Shown here: piece after piece, positions 50,370 through 58,459 of the stretch | Layout: the number at the start of each line of letters is the position of its first letter | Position numbering within the stretch: the first letter of the stretch is position 1 | NCBI RefSeq assembly: GCF_014201145.1 | Contig: NZ_JACHDP010000001.1 | Location: forward strand, 4,402,001-4,466,000 | Length of the DNA: 64,000 nt | Reading direction: 5' to 3' | Source: Micromonospora parathelypteridis | GTDB taxonomy: Bacteria; Actinomycetota; Actinomycetes; Mycobacteriales; Micromonosporaceae | Position numbers and translations under genes: made by a program | The notes under the pieces: model-generated | What the model was told of the DNA's origin: nothing | Seen by the model: only the letters and a program-made list of their open reading frames with translations | The model's database searches: none

Positions 50370-50567
50370 TCAGTGGGTGTTCAGGCGGTGCCTACTGGAA
50401 CTGCCGGCGGGCAACTTGTTCAGCCTGGCCCACGACAGGATGTCAGCGCCGCCGACGGCCCGGGGGTTCCGGTAGCGCGGCTGGGGCGGAAGGCCTCCGA
50501 CGGTCTCCGCCGCCTGCCAGAGTCGCTCGGGGTCCTGCTGGTAGTGGTGGTTCGGCTGAATCGACAT
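50370..50567 (-). CDS. Small protein of 65 residues, unknown
   Basis: The reading MSIQPNHHYQQDPERLW continues with a Pro/Arg-rich centre (GGLPPQPRYRNPRAVGG) and a short helical end. A weak AAGG lies before the ATG, and the upstream 70 bases are unusually A/T-rich with a GTAT/ATAC repeat and two AGGTATG copies 28 bases apart, which supports real transcription. No family recognised; no modification enzymes are adjacent, so peptide natural product status is not supported. Confidence 0.4.
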   Translation of the reverse strand: MSIQPNHHYQQDPERLWQAAETVGGLPPQPRYRNPRAVGGADILSWARLNKLPAGSSSRHRLNTH

Positions 50568-50738
50568 GCCTTACCGTCCCAAACAAAGTTGTACAGGTAT
50601 GGAAATACATATGACGGTCGATAGGTATGCCTGGTTCCCCCAACCTCGCCCGGCCCTGAGGGATCGTCCGCCCGGCCCGCCGGCCCGCCGGCCCGGCGTA
50701 CGGTGATCCACGACAGGTGCGGTGACGGGGAGGTGGGC

Positions 50739-51401
50739 ATGCTCGATCGGCGGCTCCACCTGCACCTGGCCACCTGGCTTGGCCAATGGCCGGCCGGGCC
50801 GGGACTGCACGTGGTCGCCTCGCAACGGCGGGCGGAACCGGCCTGGGACGGCCGGCTGCGGCCCGCGCTCGCCGTGCAGACCGGGCGGAGCGCAGTGCTC
50901 TCCGTGGCGCCGGAGCGGGTCGCGGCGATCCGCTCGCTGGTCCGGCGTACACCGGACCGGCTGCTCGCCGCGCTGCCGGAGGCGGTCGGGCTGCCCGACT
51001 GGTGTGTGCACGACGGCCCCTTCCGCTGGAGCCGGTCACCCGCCCCGCTGCCCGACGTGGGGGAGTGGACCGAGTCGACGGCTCCCGGGCTGCCGCCCTG
51101 GCTGCGGCTCTTCGACCGGCCGGTGTTGGTGGTCCGTGCCCCGGACGGCAGCTACCTGGCCGGTGCCGGGATAAAACGGCACGACGCGTACGGGCAGGAG
51201 TTGGCGGTGGGGACCGCGCCCGCCGCTCGGGGCCGCGGCCTCGCCCGGCGACTGGTCGCACAGGCGGCGCGGCGCGTACTCGACGAGGGAGCGGTGCCCA
51301 CCTACCTGCACGAGCGGGACAATCACGCCTCGGCCCGGGTCGCTGACGCGGCCGGTTTTCCGGACCGGGGCTGGCGCGCGTACGGGGTCTATCCACGCTG
51401 A
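50739..51401 (+). CDS. GNAT-like N-acetyltransferase
   Basis: A protein of 220 residues; the first 130 are not typical, the last 80 hold a GNAT fold with YGQELAVGTAPAARGRGLARRLVAQAARRVLDEGAVPTYLHERDNHASARVADAAGFPDRGWRAYG, i.e. the acetyl-CoA R-G-R-G-L-A loop and the N-x-A-S-x-x-V-A helix. ATG 50739 follows GGGGAGG by 5 bases. Substrate unknown. Confidence 0.82.
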   Translation: MLDRRLHLHLATWLGQWPAGPGLHVVASQRRAEPAWDGRLRPALAVQTGRSAVLSVAPERVAAIRSLVRRTPDRLLAALPEAVGLPDWCVHDGPFRWSRSPAPLPDVGEWTESTAPGLPPWLRLFDRPVLVVRAPDGSYLAGAGIKRHDAYGQELAVGTAPAARGRGLARRLVAQAARRVLDEGAVPTYLHERDNHASARVADAAGFPDRGWRAYGVYPR

Positions 51402-51413
51402 GTGGCGACGGGC

Positions 51414-51449
51414 GCGGACCGTGGATCCCGGGCCGGATCCACGGTCCGC
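51414..51449 (+). terminator. Hairpin terminator after the GNAT gene
   Basis: A perfect 15-bp stem (GCGGACCGTGGATCC and its complement) with loop CGGGCC, 12 bases after the stop. Confidence 0.85.
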
Positions 51450-51476
51450 AACCTCTCCCCAGGCCCCGGTCTCGCG

Positions 51477-51508
51477 CGTACCGACCCGCGCGTTGGCGAG
51501 TCGGTACG
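51477..51508. repeat. Inverted repeat CGTACCGAC / GTCGGTACG
   Basis: Nine-base perfect arms around a 14-base spacer, between the GNAT and TetR genes, which converge. It may be a weak terminator for the TetR gene or a protein site; no further support. Confidence 0.35.
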
Positions 51509-51620
51509 TGTCGATCACGCTACGTATCGAAAAGGCGTGGGGCAAGGTGTGAGCTGTCGGTTCGGAGTGTCGAAAAGTGGACTTGACCTGCGGTTAGACC
51601 AGTTGATGCGGCCGGCCGGG

Positions 51621-52319
51621 TCAGTGACGTAGCGTGCGGATCAGGTCGAAAACCTGCCGGGTCACGGGGCGGAGGACCCGTAGCCGGGACAGCGCCACCA
51701 GCCGGTCGATCAACGGCACGACGCCGTCGATCAGCTGGCGGGTCTTGGTCTGCCCCGGAGACCGGTCGTGCACCCAGTAGAGGATCACTCCCATGTACGC
51801 CAGCCAGAGCAGCTCGGGCAACTGCGGGCGCAGCTCAGCGTCGACCTTGGCCGTCGAGCCCGTCAACACCTCGCCGAAGAGGTCGATCGCGGACTCTCGG
51901 GGGCCGGAGGACTCCGCCGAGAAGGGGCTGAGCGGCGACGTCGGCTCCGCCGCCGTCTTGAAGAAGGTTGCCGCGAACTCGTGCGACGGCGTCAGCACGT
52001 CGATGCCCGCGTGCAGCACTCCGGCGAGCCGGGCGCCGAACGCGTCCTCCCGGTCGAGCACCGGCCGGGCGGCGGCTCGGTGCTCGACCTGGGCCTGGGC
52101 GTAGAACTCCTGAATCAGGTGATCCTTGGAGCCGAAGTAGTAGTAGGCGTTGCCGACCGCGACGCCGGCCTCCTGCGCGATCGCCCGCATGGTGGTCTGG
52201 GCGTAACCGCGCTCGCGGAACAGCCGCATCGCGGTGTCCCGGATGAGCTGCCGGGTCTGCTCACCTCGGGCGGTCGCAGGGTCACCCGCAGTGGTCGTCG
52301 GTGCAGGCTGCTCGGTCAT
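51621..52319 (-). CDS. TetR-family transcriptional regulator
   Basis: A protein of 232 residues with TetR N-terminal HTH: RQLIRDTAMRLFRERGYAQTTMRAIAQEAGVAVGNAYYYFGSKDHLIQEFYAQA, then an all-helical ligand domain. ATG 52319 or GTG 52328 could start it; either overlaps the DCC gene, so three genes form one operon. It probably represses its own operon through the two TTGAAC/GTTCAA sites at 53270-53326. Confidence 0.93.
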   Translation of the reverse strand: MTEQPAPTTTAGDPATARGEQTRQLIRDTAMRLFRERGYAQTTMRAIAQEAGVAVGNAYYYFGSKDHLIQEFYAQAQVEHRAAARPVLDREDAFGARLAGVLHAGIDVLTPSHEFAATFFKTAAEPTSPLSPFSAESSGPRESAIDLFGEVLTGSTAKVDAELRPQLPELLWLAYMGVILYWVHDRSPGQTKTRQLIDGVVPLIDRLVALSRLRVLRPVTRQVFDLIRTLRH

Positions 52320-52776
52320 CGGGGTCACCGTATCCCGCCAGTTCGTCCGTCGGCTCGGCCCACGGGTCGCGGACCCGCTCCCGGATCGCCGAGGCGGTGG
52401 CCACCATCTGCCGGGCGAGCGGCAACAGGTGCGGTCGAGCCAGCCGCTCCGCTGCGGACCGGTGGTCGGCCAGCGCCCACAGGCAGGCGAACCAGGCGCC
52501 GTCGCCCGCGTACACCTCGCCGGTGTCAGCCACCACGGTCAGGTCGCGCAGCGTCGCGTCGTGATCCAGGCCGGGAAAGCGCCGCCGGGCCTCGGCTGAC
52601 CCGGCCGGCACGAATTCCAGGGGTACGAGTTGCGCGCGGGAGGTCAGCCACCGGCGGGCAGCCCGGCAGAGCGGGCAGTTCGCGTCGAACAGGACGGTGA
52701 ACCCCTGGATCCCGCCGCCGGACTGTGCGGCGGGATCCGGGAACCGGCCGAGGTTGTCGGCTGGCGGGACGGTCAT
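52282..52776 (-). CDS. DCC-family thiol-disulfide oxidoreductase-like protein
   Basis: A protein of 164 residues with the family motif FDANCPLCRAARRWL (DxxCPxC) near residue 30, followed by the typical FPGLDHDATLRDLTVV and GDGAWFACLWALADH regions. It has a thioredoxin-like fold of unknown redox partner. The start overlaps the stop of the membrane protein gene (ATGA), and its 3' end overlaps the TetR gene. Confidence 0.88.
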   Translation of the reverse strand: MTVPPADNLGRFPDPAAQSGGGIQGFTVLFDANCPLCRAARRWLTSRAQLVPLEFVPAGSAEARRRFPGLDHDATLRDLTVVADTGEVYAGDGAWFACLWALADHRSAAERLARPHLLPLARQMVATASAIRERVRDPWAEPTDELAGYGDPDDRAACTDDHCG

Positions 52777-53255
52777 CGGGTCGGCGGGTTGGCCGGTGGC
52801 CCGGCGCTCGGCTGCGGTCCACCCGGCTGTTGTCCGACCGGCTGCGAGCCGTACGGGGTGGATGGCATCGGGAGCCGGCCGATCGGTGCGATGGGCGGGT
52901 GGGTGGCGAGCTGGCGGAGCCGGTTTCGGCGGTAGCGGCCCAGTGCGAAGACGTTGAAGAAGTGCAGCGCGCCGAGCACCAGCAGCACCTGGCCGATCTT
53001 GAGGGAGAGTTCCTCCATCGCCTGGCTGGTCGACCCCACCGGGTCGTCGTGCTTCATCGCCACCGTGACGTAGCCGAGGTTGAGCAGGTAGAAGCCGACC
53101 ACCAGGAGGCTGTTGACCGCCTGTGCCAACCGTTCGTCGGCGAACACCTCCTCCAGGAAGATCAGCCCGTTGCGGGCCAGTGCCCGGGCCACCCAGATGG
53201 TGAGGCCGATGCTGACCGCGAGGTAGACCACGTACATCCAGACCTTGATGTCCAT
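52773..53255 (-). CDS. Unknown membrane protein, first gene of a TetR-controlled operon
   Basis: A protein of 160 residues with three membrane helices (about 5-25, 45-68, 85-105) and a Pro/Gly/Gln-rich tail. No named family recognised. It lies directly behind the two palindromic TetR-type sites, and its product is likely membrane partner of the DCC protein encoded next. Confidence 0.75.
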   Translation of the reverse strand: MDIKVWMYVVYLAVSIGLTIWVARALARNGLIFLEEVFADERLAQAVNSLLVVGFYLLNLGYVTVAMKHDDPVGSTSQAMEELSLKIGQVLLVLGALHFFNVFALGRYRRNRLRQLATHPPIAPIGRLPMPSTPYGSQPVGQQPGGPQPSAGPPANPPTR

Positions 53256-53269
53256 GCCGGACGCCTCTC

Positions 53270-53326
53270 TTGAACGTGTTCAACTACCGATGGCGTCAGC
53301 GTAGGGCAGGTTTTGAACATGTTCAA
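53270..53326. promoter_or_regulatory. Two TetR-type operators TTGAAC-GT-GTTCAA and TTGAAC-AT-GTTCAA
   Basis: Perfect or near-perfect 14-base palindromes at 53270-53283 and 53313-53326, centres 43 bases apart (four helical turns), flank the probable promoter of the membrane-DCC-TetR operon. TTGAAC half-sites with short centres are usual for this regulator class. Confidence 0.8.
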
Positions 53327-53382
53327 TAGGCGCGAGGGCGACCCGCGATAGTGGACGGTGTGATCTCGCCGACCGCTGCGGC

Positions 53383-54837
53383 TCAGCGCGCCAGACCGAG
53401 CACCTCGGCGGCGGCCCGGCCATTGGCGTGGCTCGCGCCGTACGTGGTGACGAAGGCGCGCACGCCCGCCGGGCGCCACTGTGCCGGCCAGCCCATCTCC
53501 ACCACGGTCACCGGATGCTCGGCGGCCAGACCGGCAACCAGCTCCGGGCCGCCGGGCAGTCGGTGCAGGTGCCGCCCGACCAGCACGATGGGACGGTCAC
53601 CGGCCAACTCGCGCAGCCTCGCCGCGTCGGTCTCCGCGGCGATCACCCGGATCTCCGGCACCCCGTCGAGGTGTGGACCGAGGCCCCAGGGCACCCGACC
53701 CTCGGCGATCGTCGACTCGGTGTGCAGCTGCACCACCAGTGGCCGGTCCAGGCCGGTCAGTACTCCGTCCACCCGGACCGCTCGACGCGCTGCCGCGTAC
53801 CCCAGCTCGGTGTCCTCGGTGGCCGACGACCTGACGGCGGCCCGGGTCCAGGCGGCGAGCTCGGCGGCCCGGCCGGCGGCCTGCTCGACCCGCGCGGTCG
53901 CCAACCGGCCGTCGCCGAGGGCGTCGACGATCTCGGCGGCCACCCGCTCGACCAGTTGCGCGTCGACCTTCGCGCCGATGCAGAGCAGATCGGCGCCGGC
54001 GGCCAGGGCCCGGACCGCGGCCGGCCCGACTCCACCGGCAGCCACCGCGGCGCCCTTCATCTCCAGCGCGTCGGTGATGACGGCGCCGGTGAAGCCGTAG
54101 TCGGTGCGGAGCAGGTCGACCAGGACGGCCCGGCTGAAGGTGGCCGGGTCGGCGCCGGTCAGTGCCGGCACCCGGATGTGCGCGGTCATCACGGCGCGCG
54201 CCCCGGCCGCGACGACCGCCGCGAACGGCGGCAGGTCCCGCTGGCGTAGCAGGCTCAGCGGTGCGTCCACGGTGGGCAGCTCGTGGTGGGAGTCGGTGAC
54301 GGTGGCGCCGTGCCCGGGGAAGTGCTTGGCGCAGGCGGCCACGCCGGCGGCCTGCAGCCCGGTCACGGCGGCGGCCGAGTGGGCGGCCACCCGCACCGGA
54401 TCCGCGCCGAAGGACCGGGTGCCGATCACCGGGTTGTCGTCGGCGGTGTTGACGTCCACCGTCGGGGCGAGGTTGACGGTGATGCCGAGCGCGGCCAGCT
54501 CGGCGCCGATCGACTGGTAGACCCGTCGGGTGAGCGCCACGTCGCCGATCGCGCCGAGGGCGGCGTTTCCGGGGTACGGGCTGCCGGTGGCGTGCGCCAG
54601 CCGGGTCACGTCGCCACCCTCCTCGTCGATGGCGATCAGCACGTCCGGCCGGCCCGCGCGCAGTGCCGCGGTGCTCGCCGCCACCTGCGCCCGGTCATGC
54701 ACGTTGGTCCCGAACAGGGTGTGCCCGGCCAGCCCGTCGGCCAGCAGGTCGACCGCCCAGTCCGGTGGGACCGGTCCTGGGTACGCGGCGAGCAGCGTGC
54801 CCAGCGCCAGCCGGCGCAGTCCTGGATCCAGCCCCAC
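53383..54837 (-). CDS. GH3 beta-N-acetylhexosaminidase, NagZ-like
   Basis: A protein of 484 residues with the NagZ hallmark KHFPGHG followed by TVTDSHHELP, the loop that carries the His general acid, and the nucleophile region GAVITDALEMKGA. No signal peptide, so cytosolic: it would release N-acetylglucosamine from muropeptides or chitin fragments. GTG 54837 lies 7 bases after AAGGGAGA. A C-terminal GH3 domain of about 140 residues is present. It is divergent from a ROK regulator. Confidence 0.92.
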   Translation of the reverse strand: MGLDPGLRRLALGTLLAAYPGPVPPDWAVDLLADGLAGHTLFGTNVHDRAQVAASTAALRAGRPDVLIAIDEEGGDVTRLAHATGSPYPGNAALGAIGDVALTRRVYQSIGAELAALGITVNLAPTVDVNTADDNPVIGTRSFGADPVRVAAHSAAAVTGLQAAGVAACAKHFPGHGATVTDSHHELPTVDAPLSLLRQRDLPPFAAVVAAGARAVMTAHIRVPALTGADPATFSRAVLVDLLRTDYGFTGAVITDALEMKGAAVAAGGVGPAAVRALAAGADLLCIGAKVDAQLVERVAAEIVDALGDGRLATARVEQAAGRAAELAAWTRAAVRSSATEDTELGYAAARRAVRVDGVLTGLDRPLVVQLHTESTIAEGRVPWGLGPHLDGVPEIRVIAAETDAARLRELAGDRPIVLVGRHLHRLPGGPELVAGLAAEHPVTVVEMGWPAQWRPAGVRAFVTTYGASHANGRAAAEVLGLAR

Positions 54838-54974
54838 GTGATCTTCTCCCTTCGGTGCCCCCGCGGGTACGAAACGTCGTACCGGTGGTGGTGTTCGCCC
54901 TGCCGAATCGGCCGAGCGCCCCACCTCCGGGTGGCCGATACGCTACGGCTACCCGTTCGCAGGATGGTTTACAG

Positions 54975-54991
54975 TTAGCAAAGTTTACTAA
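54975..54991. promoter_or_regulatory. Palindrome TTAGCAAA-g-TTTACTAA, candidate ROK operator
   Basis: Two 8-base arms with one mismatch, in an A/T-rich patch between divergent nagZ-like and ROK genes, 17 bases before the ROK start. ROK repressors bind such A/T-rich palindromes. Confidence 0.65.
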
Positions 54992-55007
54992 AACTAGAGG
55001 ACGTGTC

Positions 55008-56183
55008 ATGAGTGCGACCCGGCTGCCCGGCACCCCCCGTCTGTTGCGGGCGCTCAACGACCGTGCGGCGCTGGAGCTGCTCCTCGAACGCGGCCCGCTG
55101 ACCCGGGCCCGCCTCGGCGAGCTGACCGGGTTGTCGAAGGTGACCGCCTCGCAACTGGTCGAGCGGCTGGAGGAGCGTGGCCTCGTCACGCGGGTCGGCG
55201 AGCAGGCCGGCGGGCGAGGGCCGAACGCCCAGCTCTACGCGGTCAGCCCAGGCAGCGCCCACGTGGTCGGTGTGGACGTCGGGCCAGACCGGGTGGTGGC
55301 CGCGTGTGCCGACATCACCGGTGCGGTCATCGGCCGGGTGGAGCAGTCGACCCGGGACACCGACGACCCGGTGGGCGTGGTGCACAACGCAGTGGTGCAG
55401 GCCGCCAGCAGCGCCCAGGCGCAGCTGAGCAGCGTACGGCGGATCGTGCTCGGCACGCCCGGCCTGGTCGACCCCGGCACCGGCGACATCACGTTCGCCT
55501 TCAACCTGCCGCGCTGGCACAGCGGGCTGCTCGCCGCGTTGCGGGACGACCTGCACACCCCGGTGGTCTTCGAGAACGACGTCAACCTCGCCGCGGTGGC
55601 CGAGGCGCAGTCCGGCGCCGCGCAGGGGGTGGGCGACTTCGTGCTGGTCTGGGTCGGTGCCGGCGTCGGCCTGGCGATCGTGCTGGGAGGTCGGCTGCAC
55701 CACGGCAGCAGCGGTGCCGCCGGTGAGATCGGCTACCTGCCGGTGCCCGGTGCGCCCATCCCGCGCGACGTCTCCCGCCGCGCCAAGCCGGCCTTCCAGC
55801 AACTGGTCGGCGCGGACTCGGTGCGCGCGGTGGCCAGCGAGCACGGCTACCCGGCCGCCGAGGCCGCCGAGGCGGTCCGCGCGGCAGTGGCGGCCGGCGC
55901 CGACGGCGGCCCGATGCTCGACGAGCTGGCCCGGCGTCTCGCCCTCGGCGTGGCCAGCACCTGCGTGGTGCTCGACCCGCCGCTGGTCGTGCTCGCCGGC
56001 GAGGTGGGCCAGGCCGGCGGCACCGCGCTCGCGGACCGGGTGCAGCACGAGGTGGCCGCGATCACGCTGGTCCAACCTCGCGTCGTGCCGACCGGGCTGA
56101 CCGAGGAGCCGATCCTGCAGGGAGCGCTGCGGACCGCCCTGGACGCCGTGCGCGACGAGGTGTTCGGCTCCACCGTCGGCTGA
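55008..56183 (+). CDS. ROK-family transcriptional regulator
   Basis: A protein of 391 residues: winged helix at 10-75 (ALELLLERGPLTRARLGELTGLSKVTASQLVERLEERGLVTRVG) and a ROK sugar-kinase-like domain (about 85-385) with VGVDVGPDRVVAACAD, FENDVNLAAVAEA and SSGAAGEIGYLP. The CxCGxxGC zinc motif is not seen, unlike many ROK repressors. AGAGGA precedes ATG 55008. Likely senses amino sugars and controls the divergent hexosaminidase and itself. Confidence 0.9.
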   Translation: MSATRLPGTPRLLRALNDRAALELLLERGPLTRARLGELTGLSKVTASQLVERLEERGLVTRVGEQAGGRGPNAQLYAVSPGSAHVVGVDVGPDRVVAACADITGAVIGRVEQSTRDTDDPVGVVHNAVVQAASSAQAQLSSVRRIVLGTPGLVDPGTGDITFAFNLPRWHSGLLAALRDDLHTPVVFENDVNLAAVAEAQSGAAQGVGDFVLVWVGAGVGLAIVLGGRLHHGSSGAAGEIGYLPVPGAPIPRDVSRRAKPAFQQLVGADSVRAVASEHGYPAAEAAEAVRAAVAAGADGGPMLDELARRLALGVASTCVVLDPPLVVLAGEVGQAGGTALADRVQHEVAAITLVQPRVVPTGLTEEPILQGALRTALDAVRDEVFGSTVG

Positions 56184-56257
56184 GCCCGCTGCGGCGGTCA
56201 TGTGAAGGAATATTTCACCGCCGGTCGGCGGGTTGCAAGCTCTTGCCGTACTCCGGG

Positions 56258-56304
56258 TCGGTCCGCGGGCCGCCCGAAGCGAGGCGGGCGGCCCGGCGGA
56301 CCGA
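56258..56304. terminator. Bidirectional terminator between ROK and ABC genes
   Basis: A stem of 9 bp, one bulge and 10 bp (arms beginning TCGGTCCGC and ending GCGGACCGA) with an 8-base loop, between converging genes. Confidence 0.8.
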
Positions 56305-56307
56305 AAC

Positions 56308-57324
56308 TCAGATCAGGTCGCGGCGACGGAACACGGCGAACGCCGCAGCGGTCAGCCCGCCGGTGAGCGCGAGCAGCACCAGCAGCGACGGGCCCCAGGT
56401 CAGGCTGTAGAAGCTGTCGCAGTAGTCGCTGCCGGAGCCGTTGGCGCAGATCTGCGGATCCCAGAACCTCGCCTCGCCGGTGAGCCAGGCCCCGATGTGG
56501 CTGGAGAGCATCAGCTGGTCCGGCCGTCGGGCATTGACGATCTCCATGACCAGGCGGCCGCCCAACTCCCACACCACCGCGTACGCCGCCGCCGCCCCCA
56601 ACGCCGCCGACGTGTGCCGACCCAGCGTGGCGATCGCGAAGCCCAGCGCGGAGGCCAACAGCACCAGCACCATGCCGCGTCCGTGCACCGCGCCGAGCGA
56701 ACGCCAGAAGTCGCCGTCCAACCGGCCGGGCAACCCGGCGGTCTGCCCGATCACCCAGAACGTGCCGAGGTAGGCCACCGACGCCAGCAGGGACAGGACC
56801 AGGACCGTGCCGAGCAGGGTGCCCAACTTGGCCGCGAGCACCGTCAGCCGGCGTGGTCGCCAGAGCAGCAGGTTCACCACACCGCCGGAGTTCAGGTCAG
56901 CGCCGATGTAGGAGGCGCCGACCAGGAACCCGAAGAGCACCAGGAACGCGATGAGGAAATAGAGCAACGGGAGCGCCTGCTGGGCGAAGGTGAACACACC
57001 CGGCAGGAAGTCGGCGGCGATCGGCAGCTTCTCCTGTCGGATCGGATCGATCTCGGAACAGTCGGCGGGGAAGTAGCGTCCCGTGTCCTGCGCCGGGAGC
57101 GAGCCGCTCTGGCGGGCCAGGCACTCCTGGTAGGACACCTCCATGCTCTGCCGCGCCTGGGAAGCCTGCGCCCGGGCCGAGCTCAACTCGTCCGCGCTCG
57201 GCTTGTGGGAACCAGCCAGGGTGGTGGCCGCCGTGACCGCGAACGCCAACGCCAGCAGCACGACCATGAGCTGTACGAAGCGACGCGCGGACAGCCGCTC
57301 CAACTCGGCACGAACCAGGTTCAC
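56308..57324 (-). CDS. ABC-2 type transporter permease
   Basis: A protein of 338 residues with six membrane helices, a large extracytoplasmic loop after helix 1 (about 38-115, with cysteines at ECLAR and ADCSE) and a second pair of cysteines near the end (QICANG, YCDSF). The ABC2_membrane_5-type layout fits antibiotic or lantibiotic exporters. The GTG start overlaps the ATPase stop (GTGA). Confidence 0.87.
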   Translation of the reverse strand: MNLVRAELERLSARRFVQLMVVLLALAFAVTAATTLAGSHKPSADELSSARAQASQARQSMEVSYQECLARQSGSLPAQDTGRYFPADCSEIDPIRQEKLPIAADFLPGVFTFAQQALPLLYFLIAFLVLFGFLVGASYIGADLNSGGVVNLLLWRPRRLTVLAAKLGTLLGTVLVLSLLASVAYLGTFWVIGQTAGLPGRLDGDFWRSLGAVHGRGMVLVLLASALGFAIATLGRHTSAALGAAAAYAVVWELGGRLVMEIVNARRPDQLMLSSHIGAWLTGEARFWDPQICANGSGSDYCDSFYSLTWGPSLLVLLALTGGLTAAAFAVFRRRDLI

Positions 57325-58328
57325 GCGTCCACTCCCCGATCGAGATTGATCACAGCTTCGCCCTGACCGGCGTGCGGCAGCGACGAGTCGTCGACCTGCC
57401 GGGGCACCGACGAATGCTCGTACGCACCCGTCAGCTCCAGGAAGACGCTCTCCAGGTCCGGCCGAAGTGGCGTCAACTCGCCCACCCACAGCCCCTGCTC
57501 GCCGAGCACCCGGCTGATGACCGTCGGGTCGTTCGCCCCGCTCACCACCAGCGCCTCGCCGTCGACGACCGCCGTCAGCTCGGCCGCCTGCAGCAACTCG
57601 ACAGCACGCTCCGGCTCCGCCACCCGCACCAGGAACTCGTGCCGGTCGTGGCCCGCCAGCACCTCGTCCACCCGGCCGGCCGCCACCCGCCGCCCCTGCG
57701 AGATGATCGTGACGTGGTCGCAGATCAGCTGGATCTCGCCCAGGATGTGACTGGACACCAGCACGGTCACGCCGGTCGCGGCCAGCGACCGCATCAGGTC
57801 CCGCATCTCCCGGATGCCCGCCGGGTCCAGCCCGTTCGCCGGCTCGTCCAGGATCAGCAGCCGTGGGTCCTTCAGCAGCGCGGACGCCACCGCGAGGCGC
57901 TGCTTCATGCCCAGCGAGTAGCCCTTGACCCGCTCGTCACCCCGGTCGCGCAGGCCCACCAGATCCAGCGCCTCGTCCACCCGCGAGATCGGCACTCCAC
58001 CGGCACGGGCCAACAGGCGCAGCGTGCGATACCCGGTGAAGTTGCCGAAGAACTGAGGGCTCTCGACGATGGCGCCGACCTGGCCGGCCACCCGCGGCAG
58101 CAGCTCCGGCGACGGTTCGCCGAGCACAGTCATCCGTCCGCTGTCGGCGCGTACCAGGCCCAGCAGGGCGCGCAGGGTGGTGGTCTTGCCAGAACCGTTG
58201 GGGCCCAGGAATCCGTGGATCTGGCCTGCCTCGACCAGCAGGTCGAACCCGTCCACCGCCACTCGTCGGCCGTTGCGCACGCTGTGGAAGGTCTTGCGCA
58301 GACCCTCGATCTCGATGACCGCGCTCAT
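57321..58328 (-). CDS. ABC transporter ATPase (DrrA/BcrA-like)
   Basis: A protein of 335 residues: Walker A GPNGSGKTTT, signature YSLGMKQRLAVASALL, Walker B LLILDEPANGLDP, H-loop SSHILGE, followed by a C-terminal domain (about 220-310) as in drug-export ATPases. ATG 58328 gives MSAVIEIEGLRKTF. Paired with the overlapping permease gene; substrate unknown, possibly a peptide antibiotic. Confidence 0.92.
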   Translation of the reverse strand: MSAVIEIEGLRKTFHSVRNGRRVAVDGFDLLVEAGQIHGFLGPNGSGKTTTLRALLGLVRADSGRMTVLGEPSPELLPRVAGQVGAIVESPQFFGNFTGYRTLRLLARAGGVPISRVDEALDLVGLRDRGDERVKGYSLGMKQRLAVASALLKDPRLLILDEPANGLDPAGIREMRDLMRSLAATGVTVLVSSHILGEIQLICDHVTIISQGRRVAAGRVDEVLAGHDRHEFLVRVAEPERAVELLQAAELTAVVDGEALVVSGANDPTVISRVLGEQGLWVGELTPLRPDLESVFLELTGAYEHSSVPRQVDDSSLPHAGQGEAVINLDRGVDA

Positions 58329-58459
58329 CCGCGCGGCTCCGTACCTCGACGGGGCATGGGCCGTCCTCCGGGTGTGGTGATCAACGACACGGCGCTTCAC
58401 CCTATGGCCGAGGCGCTGCCCATGGGGGGCACCTCGACGCTGCGTGGTTGGATGGTGTG

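Noticed and set aside
50370..50567. Ribosomally made modified peptide precursor
   Set aside because: No leader/core boundary, no Cys/Ser/Thr-rich core, and no modifying enzymes nearby; left as an unknown small gene.
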